Assembly: GCF_029625905.1 (NCBI RefSeq)
Contig: NZ_JARTLM010000002.1
Location: 124,001 to 188,000, forward strand
Direction of reading: 5' to 3'
Length of the DNA stretch: 64,000 bases
Origin: Hydrogenovibrio sp. 3SP14C1
Lineage (GTDB): Bacteria > Pseudomonadota > Gammaproteobacteria > Thiomicrospirales > Thiomicrospiraceae
Under the pieces are notes generated by a model. The model had not been told where the DNA came from, ran no database searches, and saw nothing but the letters and a program-made list of their open reading frames with translations. The translations under genes were made by a program, and so were the position numbers. Positions within the stretch are counted from its first letter, which is position 1, and each line of letters opens with the position of its first letter. Below, piece by piece: positions 9,055 to 15,320 of this stretch.

Positions 9055-9885
9055 ATGACGTGGAGTGAATTCCAGTTCAAGTTCCAACATATCCGTGATA
9101 ACAAGTTATTTGAATTGTTTGTCATCAGTGTCATTATCCTTTCTTCGTTGATGATCGGTCTTAAAACTTATGATTTGCCATCAGGTGTCATGACGTTTTT
9201 ATGGGTGATGGACTATGCGGTTACTGTTTTCTTTTTAATTGAAATCATAATTAGGATGGCGGCTGAAGACCGACTGGTCGACTTTTTTAAAAAGGGTTGG
9301 AATGTTTTTGACTTTACCATCGTGGTGGTGAGTTTGGTTCCATTAAATGATTCGGAATATGCCCTGATTGCACGTATGTTGCGTTTATTCCGCGTGATGC
9401 GTCTGATTTCCTTTATTCCTGAGTTACGAGTACTGGTGAGTGCGTTGATAAGCGCTTTGCCTCGCATGGGCTATGTGGCTCTGTTAATGTTTATTATTTT
9501 CTATTTATATGCGGTTGTCGGGAATCTGTTGTTTTCTCAAATCAATCCGACACTGTGGGGCGATCTTGGCGTTTCCTTGCTGACACTGTTCCGAGTTTCC
9601 ACCTTTGAAGACTGGACCGATGTGATGTATGAAACCATGACGGTCTATAGTCTAAGCTGGATTTATTATCTGACGTTTATTTTTTTCTCAGCATTTGTGT
9701 TCCTGAATATGATGATTGGGATTGTGGTTGAAGTGTTGGATGAAGAGCACAAGAAGATGGTTGCATTGGAAGAAGAGGTGGTTAGCAGCGAAGCGTTAGC
9801 ACACCACGAAAAGCTGGAGCGTGAAGTGGCAGACTTGCACCGAAAAATAGATGTTTTGATTCAGCAATCGTCGACACGCTCTTAA
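9055..9885 (+). CDS. Bacterial single-domain voltage-gated cation channel (BacNav/NaChBac family)
   Basis: 276-residue homotetrameric 6-helix channel subunit. S1-S4 span about residues 20-125. S4 has four arginines at every third position (R107, R110, R113, R116). S5, pore helix and S6 cover about 140-228, and a charged C-terminal tail (230-270) has heptad-like coiled-coil character typical of the tetramerising neck of this family. The selectivity filter is T183-F-E-D-W-T-D189. NavAb reads TLESWSM and the engineered calcium channel CavAb reads TLDDWSD; here Asp occupies the equivalents of positions 178 and 181, so calcium or mixed permeability is plausible (inference). It is a stand-alone gene, followed by the 24-bp palindrome at 9912-9935. 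Confidence 0.9.
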   Translation: MTWSEFQFKFQHIRDNKLFELFVISVIILSSLMIGLKTYDLPSGVMTFLWVMDYAVTVFFLIEIIIRMAAEDRLVDFFKKGWNVFDFTIVVVSLVPLNDSEYALIARMLRLFRVMRLISFIPELRVLVSALISALPRMGYVALLMFIIFYLYAVVGNLLFSQINPTLWGDLGVSLLTLFRVSTFEDWTDVMYETMTVYSLSWIYYLTFIFFSAFVFLNMMIGIVVEVLDEEHKKMVALEEEVVSSEALAHHEKLEREVADLHRKIDVLIQQSSTRS

Positions 9886-9911
9886 TCAAGTTTCAGACAA
9901 GAGGACAGTCA

Positions 9912-9935
9912 AAAACGGCCAGGCCTGGCCGTTTT
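9912..9935. repeat. CCAGGCCTGG palindrome copy 2: perfect 24-bp palindrome between convergent genes
   Basis: The core is at 9919-9928. The palindrome is perfect over 24 bp with AAAA and TTTT ends, so as RNA it resembles a bidirectional terminator for the channel gene and the DsrE-like gene. It has no natural loop, so the central bases would have to unpair. Confidence 0.9.
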
Positions 9936-9955
9936 AAACGATGTATTGGGCTAGA

Positions 9956-10465
9956 TTACCAAACCAGTAGCTTGTAGCCATTTTCTTGTAGTGCCACCAA
10001 TGCAGCGGCGCCCACTTCGGAATATTCGGCAAACTGACGCATGTCAGTGTCAGTCCAATTTAACGTTCTCATGGTGTTACCACAGGCAATCCAGCGCACG
10101 CCATAGTTTTTCGCAAAGCTGGCCACACGGTCATAAGTCAGTTTTTCAACTTTACGTTGTGGTTTTTTAGCCAATGCATGAATGCCCGGGCCGATTGCGA
10201 CCACCGCAATTTCAACATTGCTGCCATACAATCGAATCATTGCCTGAATCGAATTTAAAATATGGTGCTGGTAGTCCGGATCCGATTTATTCCACATATA
10301 TACGGCTTTATGTTCCGCCGGATCTCCCGGGAAATGATCAGAAGATATGTTTGCCAACTCCGGCATCGGTTTCAGTTGGTGTGCAGGCTGACCATCGGCA
10401 CTCGCCTGAGCGTTGAATGCCAAAATACTTAACATTAAGATGGCAAAGGATTTGATAAAAGACAT
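9956..10465 (-). CDS. Periplasmic DsrE-like family protein
   Basis: 169 residues with a Sec signal peptide (1-23, cleaved after AQASA) and a DsrE/DsrF-like fold. Recognisable parts are the hydrophobic strand VEIAVVAIGPGIHAL, the loop around the single mature-domain Cys (WIACGNTM), and the final strand-helix GAAALVALQENGYKLLVW. Cytoplasmic DsrE proteins carry sulfur on a conserved Cys; exported relatives are frequent in sulfur oxidisers, but their role is not established. The single Cys at about residue 128 would be the candidate sulfur carrier (inference). There is no operon partner; bolA is divergent. Confidence 0.75.
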   Translation of the reverse strand: MSFIKSFAILMLSILAFNAQASADGQPAHQLKPMPELANISSDHFPGDPAEHKAVYMWNKSDPDYQHHILNSIQAMIRLYGSNVEIAVVAIGPGIHALAKKPQRKVEKLTYDRVASFAKNYGVRWIACGNTMRTLNWTDTDMRQFAEYSEVGAAALVALQENGYKLLVW

Positions 10466-10561
10466 GACTTCTCTCCTAATTCAGTTTAGAAAGCGGTTTG
10501 AAAATATTATACTCTGCCTGAACGCTAATAGATTAAAGAGATTTTAATAAGGAATTATAAA

Positions 10562-10867
10562 GTGTCATTACAGCAACAAATCGAAAATAAAATCAGCAAT
10601 GCATTTGATGTGACATTGATGCAAATGGAGAATGAAAGTCATATGCATTCTGGGCCGGCAGAAGAATCGCATTTTAAACTGACCTTGGTTTCCCCCGATT
10701 TTGACGGGGTAAATAAAGTGAAGCGACACCAAGCTGTTTACAAAGCACTGGCAGACGAAATGCCGTTATTTCATGCGTTGGCACTGCATACCTATTCTCC
10801 ATCGGAATGGGAAGAGAATCCAACGGTGGCTGCTTCACCTCAATGCCAAGGTGGCAGCAAGGCCTAA
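10562..10867 (+). CDS. BolA-family protein
   Basis: 101-residue BolA/IbaG-like protein. It has the BolA fold signature VSPDFDGVNKVKRHQAVYKAL, with the helix-turn-like segment and the conserved His in LFHALALHTYSP. Another His (ESHMHSG) lies in the loop that binds iron-sulfur clusters together with monothiol glutaredoxins in this family. The C-terminal tail has one Cys (SPQCQGG). The start is GTG at 10562 with AAGGA upstream (10549-10553). Its length and the SHMHSG motif fit BolA proper more than IbaG. It converges on tesA with 7 bp between stops. Confidence 0.88.
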   Translation: MSLQQQIENKISNAFDVTLMQMENESHMHSGPAEESHFKLTLVSPDFDGVNKVKRHQAVYKALADEMPLFHALALHTYSPSEWEENPTVAASPQCQGGSKA

Positions 10868-10874
10868 GGTTGTA

Positions 10875-11558
10875 TTATGCCGCTTGCTTTGCTGAAGAGG
10901 TGATGAGTTCCTGTATGAGCGGCCAAAGATGGTCTAATATTTTCGGTTGAGCGCTCGCATTGGGGTGCAACCCATCTTCTTGCATTAAATCAGGCTCTAA
11001 TGCGACGGTTTCTAAAAAGAAAGGGGCGAATAAAAGCTGGTTTTTGCTGGCCACTCTCTTAAAGGTTTGTTGTAGCATTTGGTCGTAAGCAGGGCCATAA
11101 TTGGTAGGGAGCCGAATGCCGAGTAATAAAGTTTTCGCGCCTGTCTCCTGACTCAAATCAATGATGGTTTGTAAATTACGTTGCGTGGTTTGAAGCGCTT
11201 GACCGCGTAGCGCATCGTTAGCGCCTAGCTCGACAATAATCCAATTTGGTTGATAATCTTTCAATAATTTTGGTAATCGGTTTTTTCCGCCAGAAGTGGT
11301 TTCCCCGCTGATACTGGCATTGACGACGTTGATGTTTTTTTTCTGGAGTTTGTTTGCCAGCAACGTTACCCAGCCTTGTTCTACACTCATTCCATAAGCG
11401 GCACTCAAACTGTCGCCCAGCACCAATAACGTTTGCGATGAATTGGTTGCAGCTATATTGGGTTTTTCAACTGCTTGCGTTACACTTGAGTAACCGAGTA
11501 TTGCCAAGAACAGAATGAGTATGACTTGGTTAACCCCAACTTGAATTTTTAAGAGCAC
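10875..11558 (-). CDS. tesA: Multifunctional acyl-CoA thioesterase I / lysophospholipase TesA (GDSL family)
   Basis: Periplasmic SGNH hydrolase. Block I VLGDSLSAAYGM carries the nucleophile Ser, block III ELGANDALRG the Asn, and block V DGLHPN the catalytic Asp and His. The frame stays open to 11660 but would then overlap ybbA by 96 bp. I place the start at GTG 11558, which leaves a hydrophobic signal sequence (VILILFLAILGYSSVTQA) and a 227-residue product close to the E. coli length. The GTG has no good Shine-Dalgarno, so the start is uncertain. The head-to-head arrangement with ybbA is also found in E. coli. Confidence 0.9.
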   Translation of the reverse strand: MLLKIQVGVNQVILILFLAILGYSSVTQAVEKPNIAATNSSQTLLVLGDSLSAAYGMSVEQGWVTLLANKLQKKNINVVNASISGETTSGGKNRLPKLLKDYQPNWIIVELGANDALRGQALQTTQRNLQTIIDLSQETGAKTLLLGIRLPTNYGPAYDQMLQQTFKRVASKNQLLFAPFFLETVALEPDLMQEDGLHPNASAQPKILDHLWPLIQELITSSAKQAA

Positions 11559-11564
11559 CTGACC

Positions 11565-12290
11565 ATGACTGAATCGTTGCAAAAAAAATTTTCGAATAAC
11601 GCTGTTGATCAACCGTTGGAAAATGAACCGGTATTGGCTTTGGAAAAGGTGCATTATCATGTCTCGTCTGATGAGGAAGTGTTGTCTATCATAAAGGGCT
11701 GCGATTTATCTGTCCAGCCAGGAGAGAAGCTTGCCATTGTCGGACGTTCTGGTTCGGGTAAATCAACCTTATTAGCGCTGATGGCGGGCTTAGAGTTACC
11801 CTCAGAAGGGGAAATTCGGTTACTTGGCCAAGCACTTAGTTCATTAAATGAAGACGAACGCGCTAAAATTCGAGCGATGGCCGTTGGTTTTGTGTTTCAA
11901 AACTTTCAATTGATGCCCAGTATGACGGCGTTAGAAAATGTCTTGATGCCATTGGAGCTTTTTCAAATGCCAAATGCCGAACAAGAGGCTAGAAGTGCGT
12001 TAGAGCGGGTTGGGTTGTCAAACCGTTTAACGCATCGTCCTTCAGAGTTGTCAGGTGGGGAGCAGCAACGTGTTGCGATTGCTCGAGCATTTGTGACGCG
12101 TCCCAAAATCTTGTTTGCCGATGAACCGACCGGAAACTTAGATGAAACCACTGCGACGCAAATACAGAATTTGTTGTTTCAACTCAACGATGAATTAAAA
12201 ACCACCTTGGTTCTGGTGACGCATGATAATCGTTTAGCGCAGCAATGTGATCGTGCCTTATCCTTGCAAAATGGGCAATTACAGGCATGA
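11565..12290 (+). CDS. ABC exporter ATP-binding protein, YbbA/LolD-like
   Basis: 241-residue ATPase with Walker A GRSGSGKST (about 63-71), signature LSGGEQQRVAIARA, Walker B ILFADEPTGNLDE and H-loop LVTHDNRLAQQC. The ADEPTGNLD form is typical of the MacB/LolD/FtsE group. Its stop overlaps the start of the FtsX-like permease by 4 bp (ATGA), so the two form one complex. Position next to tesA matches E. coli ybbA-ybbP. Function is not firmly known; proposals link the pair to lipid or hydrophobic compound handling with TesA. No promoter space exists upstream except within tesA. Confidence 0.9.
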   Translation: MTESLQKKFSNNAVDQPLENEPVLALEKVHYHVSSDEEVLSIIKGCDLSVQPGEKLAIVGRSGSGKSTLLALMAGLELPSEGEIRLLGQALSSLNEDERAKIRAMAVGFVFQNFQLMPSMTALENVLMPLELFQMPNAEQEARSALERVGLSNRLTHRPSELSGGEQQRVAIARAFVTRPKILFADEPTGNLDETTATQIQNLLFQLNDELKTTLVLVTHDNRLAQQCDRALSLQNGQLQA

Positions 12291-14758
12291 AAAAAACGTA
12301 TTTTCTTGAACTACTGACCGCGTCGAAGTGGTTTTTGCGTGGCATAAAACGGGGCGACTGGGTTTGGTTACTGTTGGCAGTGATGATTGCCAGTGCCACC
12401 GTCACCTTTGTTGAAAAACTGGGACAGACGGTTAAACAAAGTATGGTGCGTCAAGCAGCGAATAACCTCGGTGCAGATTATGTCATTCGCAGCTCACGCC
12501 CCATTGATGCCAAATGGCAGCAAAAAGCCCAGCAGCTTGGGTTGGAAACTGCTCAGGCACAAAGCTTGATCACCATGGCATTAAGTAATGATCAATTTCA
12601 ATTGGTGCAGTTAAGAGCGGTTTCACCGAATACACCTTTACGGTCACAAACGCAAAACTACCCTAAAGTGTCCGGTGGCAAGCAAGTGTGGGCTGAACAG
12701 AATTTGGTTTCCATGATGGGGTTGTCAAAAGACAGTCAAATTACGTTAGGCAAGCAAACCTTTTCTTTGGCTGGCTCATTTCAACCAGTTAGCAGTGGCA
12801 TTGGCATGGGTGCTTTTGCCTATCAAATGGTGATTCCGCTTTCGCAGTTAGAGACGACTGATTTGAAAGGGCCTGGGAGTCGTGTTGGGTATGAACTTTC
12901 GGTTGCCGGAAACCCTGCCGCCATTAAGAATTTTGCCCGACAAGTGGAACAGGCAGAGAATCCACATTTACAGACGCTTTCAGCACAAGCCCCTTCTCAG
13001 GACTTGGCGAAATCGCTTGATACCGCTTGGCTGTTTTTAGAATTAGCCGCATTATCTGCGGTGATGGTGGCCGGTTTATCCATCTTGATTGCCAGTCGAT
13101 TTTATTTACAGCGCTGGCAAAGTTCCATTGCATTGATGCGGGCGTTTGGTGCGCAGCGGGCGCAGATGAGTCGTTTGTTTGCATTTCAGTTAAGCTGGTT
13201 AGCCGTTTTAGGCAGTGGCGTGGGAGTTTTACTCGGTGCCGGACTGTTTCAATTGGTCATTCCCGTGTTGCAAACTTATTTTCAATCGCTTGTGGTGGCC
13301 GATTCAGGGTGGATTTATCTGCATGGCTTTTTAATGGGCTTTTTGGTGTTATGGGGGTTTGCTTGGCAAGCGTTTCGAAGTGCAGTACAAACTTCGCCAT
13401 TGCAGTTACTTAAATCGGTCGACTCGACGCCTAAAATGAAACAGTGGTTAATCAGCTTAGGCTTGGTGTTGATTGTGGTGATTTCGATGACCGGTTATGT
13501 TTTTTGGGTCTTACTTGGGTTGTTAATGACCGGAACGGTGCTTTATCTTGCCGCGATTGGGTTGCTGAAACTGGTGCAGGCTTTGCAAAGCCAAAGCAAA
13601 GGGTGGTTCAAGCTCTCGTTGGCCGCTTTATCAAAAGAGCCAGGCCTGGTTAAAATTCAGTTGGTCTCTATCGGGCTGGTGTTGTTTGTGTTGATGTTAA
13701 TGACCTTTGTGCGTCAAGACTTGATGTATAACTGGCAAACCTCGCTACCAAAGAATACACCGGATACATTTTTAGTGAATGTGCAGCCGGATCAAAAACA
13801 AACAGTGATAGAATTGTTAAACAGTCATCAAATCAACGCGCCTTTAGTCCCTATGGCAAGAGGACGTTTAGTGGCTGTGAATGACACGCCAGTCAAGGCG
13901 AAGGATCAGACAAGTGATCGTGCTCGTCGATTACTTGAACGGGAATCCAATATTGCCGTGTTATCGACCTTACCTTCTTATAATGAGCTTGTGCAACAGA
14001 GTCAAGCAGAGTCGCTGACTTCCGAACAAAAAGCTCTGTTAACCGTTTCGGTGGAAGAGGGCATGGCCGAGTTGTTCGGAATACAGTTGAATGATGTATT
14101 GACCTTTAGTTTTACCGGGCAGGAAAAGCAGTATCGTGTCGATTCGATTCGTCGAGTGCAGTGGCAAAGTTTTCGTTTAAACTTCTTTTTTATTGTGCAG
14201 CCAGGCGAACAACCGTCATTACCGATCTCCTATATCAGCAACTTTACGTTAAGCAATAAAACGATTTCGGCAAGCCAGTTGACGCAACAGCTCGCGCAGC
14301 AGGCGCCGGGAGTGTTGTTGATTGATGCCAAACGTATTCTGTCCCAAGTGCAAACCATTATGTCGCAGGCCAGTTGGGCGGTAACGGCACTGTATGGCTT
14401 CACCTTGTTAGCAAGCTTGATTGTTTTGTTTACCGCTACGATGGCCAGTCAGCAAACACGAGTACAAAGTTGGTTGTTGTTACGAACCATTGGCGCAACC
14501 CAAAAAGAGATTATTAAAATTGGGTTAATGGAATTTGTATTATTGGGGGCATTGGCAGGATTGCTGGCGGCGATTTTTGCACAGCTGGCCAGTTGGGGAA
14601 TTGGGTATTTTGTGTTGGAAATTCCTTTTTCTTTCAACCCGGTTTTATGGGTCACCAGTATGTTAACGGGAATCTTTATCTTATTAATGATAGGGTGGCT
14701 TACCCAGAAACGTTACCTTCGACAGTCTCCCCGACGGATGGCACAAAAATGGTCGTAG
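12287..14758 (+). CDS. ABC exporter permease of the FtsX/YbbP family
   Basis: 823-residue inner-membrane protein with the YbbP architecture. An N-terminal helix (about 25-45) is followed by a periplasmic domain (about 50-240), a first group of FtsX helices (about 245-430), a second periplasmic domain (about 500-680) and a final FtsX helix group (about 690-810) with the typical LLRTIGATQKEI loop. The counterpart LMRAFGAQRAQM follows the first group, so the protein is an internal duplication. It is translated with the ATPase through a 4-bp overlap. One CCAGGCCTGG copy (13640) lies inside the gene and reads E-P-G-L-V. No terminator is visible before the tRNA promoter 26 bp on. Confidence 0.88.
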   Translation: MKKTYFLELLTASKWFLRGIKRGDWVWLLLAVMIASATVTFVEKLGQTVKQSMVRQAANNLGADYVIRSSRPIDAKWQQKAQQLGLETAQAQSLITMALSNDQFQLVQLRAVSPNTPLRSQTQNYPKVSGGKQVWAEQNLVSMMGLSKDSQITLGKQTFSLAGSFQPVSSGIGMGAFAYQMVIPLSQLETTDLKGPGSRVGYELSVAGNPAAIKNFARQVEQAENPHLQTLSAQAPSQDLAKSLDTAWLFLELAALSAVMVAGLSILIASRFYLQRWQSSIALMRAFGAQRAQMSRLFAFQLSWLAVLGSGVGVLLGAGLFQLVIPVLQTYFQSLVVADSGWIYLHGFLMGFLVLWGFAWQAFRSAVQTSPLQLLKSVDSTPKMKQWLISLGLVLIVVISMTGYVFWVLLGLLMTGTVLYLAAIGLLKLVQALQSQSKGWFKLSLAALSKEPGLVKIQLVSIGLVLFVLMLMTFVRQDLMYNWQTSLPKNTPDTFLVNVQPDQKQTVIELLNSHQINAPLVPMARGRLVAVNDTPVKAKDQTSDRARRLLERESNIAVLSTLPSYNELVQQSQAESLTSEQKALLTVSVEEGMAELFGIQLNDVLTFSFTGQEKQYRVDSIRRVQWQSFRLNFFFIVQPGEQPSLPISYISNFTLSNKTISASQLTQQLAQQAPGVLLIDAKRILSQVQTIMSQASWAVTALYGFTLLASLIVLFTATMASQQTRVQSWLLLRTIGATQKEIIKIGLMEFVLLGALAGLLAAIFAQLASWGIGYFVLEIPFSFNPVLWVTSMLTGIFILLMIGWLTQKRYLRQSPRRMAQKWS
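13640..13649. repeat. CCAGGCCTGG palindrome copy 3, inside ybbP-like gene
   Basis: Exact 10-bp core in coding sequence, read as P-G-L. The flanks do not extend the palindrome. Confidence 0.9.
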
Positions 14759-14783
14759 GGCGGCTTTATTGCTTGTGAAATGC

Positions 14784-14811
14784 TTGATTAAAATCCCAAT
14801 CACTTTATAAT
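14784..14811 (+). promoter_or_regulatory. Sigma-70 promoter of tRNA-Pro
   Basis: TTGATT (14784-14789), 16-base spacer, perfect TATAAT (14806-14811), then a GC-rich discriminator GTGCG typical of stringently controlled stable RNA promoters. The tRNA begins 14 bases downstream. Confidence 0.8.
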
Positions 14812-14825
14812 GTGCGTTCTGGTTT

Positions 14826-14902
14826 CGGGGCATGGCTCAGCTTGGTAGAGCACCGTCATGGGGTGGCGGGGGTCGTAGGTTCAAATCCTACTGTCCCGAC
14901 CA
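14826..14902 (+). tRNA. tRNA-Pro (anticodon GGG)
   Basis: A full cloverleaf can be drawn by hand. The acceptor stem is CGGGGCA/TGTCCCG with discriminator A and encoded CCA (14900-14902), the D stem is GCTC/GAGC, and the anticodon stem is CCGTC/GGCGG. The 7-base loop ATGGGGT places GGG at 34-36, and the T arm is GTAGG-TTCAAAT-CCTAC. It reads proline codon CCC (and CCU). The 77-base gene is monocistronic. An AT-rich 7-bp hairpin at 14911-14931 may act as a weak terminator. Confidence 0.96.
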
Positions 14903-15320
14903 ATTTATTTTTGATTTTATTTTGAAATCAATGTCTTATTTGTTTCTTCCTGTGTCTACACTTAGACGCTTCTTAATAATGTATTTTTTCTGATTCTATT
15001 AGCCCGTCACTAAGAACTGACCTTTAGTGAACTGTTTCGGTTGATTTGAATTTAGCGATCATTATTTATGAAGTCTCTTAATACTCTCCTGATTACTCTC
15101 TTACCTAGATATTTTCTGCCAGGCCTGGCTATTTTTTATCATAATTTTTGAAAGACCTTGTTTTAACCTCGTTTTCGTTCTTCGAACAGCTGGTGTCTGA
15201 CTTAAAAGATTATTCACAGATTTTTATGGATATCTGTGGCAATAATTTTTTTATAATGGGATACGTTGGCTTTTGCGCAGAGTGCGGCTTAATTTTTAAT
15301 GGATAAATTGATTGTAATAT
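14903..15320. other. 418-bp gene-free stretch between tRNA-Pro and hrpB
   Basis: It contains the weak hairpin at 14911-14931 and one CCAGGCCTGG copy at 15119-15128. A lone TATAAT at 15252-15257 lacks a clear -35 and is the only candidate promoter for hrpB. No coding frame is convincing, and no trace of an insertion sequence or integrase att-type repeat of the tRNA 3' end was seen. Confidence 0.6.
15119..15128. repeat. CCAGGCCTGG palindrome copy 4, intergenic
   Basis: Exact core, 12-bp palindrome with the flanking G/C, followed by a T-rich stretch. It lies between two genes of the same direction and 190 bp before hrpB. Confidence 0.9.

Noticed and set aside
14826-15320. Integration site of a mobile element at tRNA-Pro
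   Set aside because: No repeated tRNA 3' end, integrase or transfer gene follows; hrpB is next.
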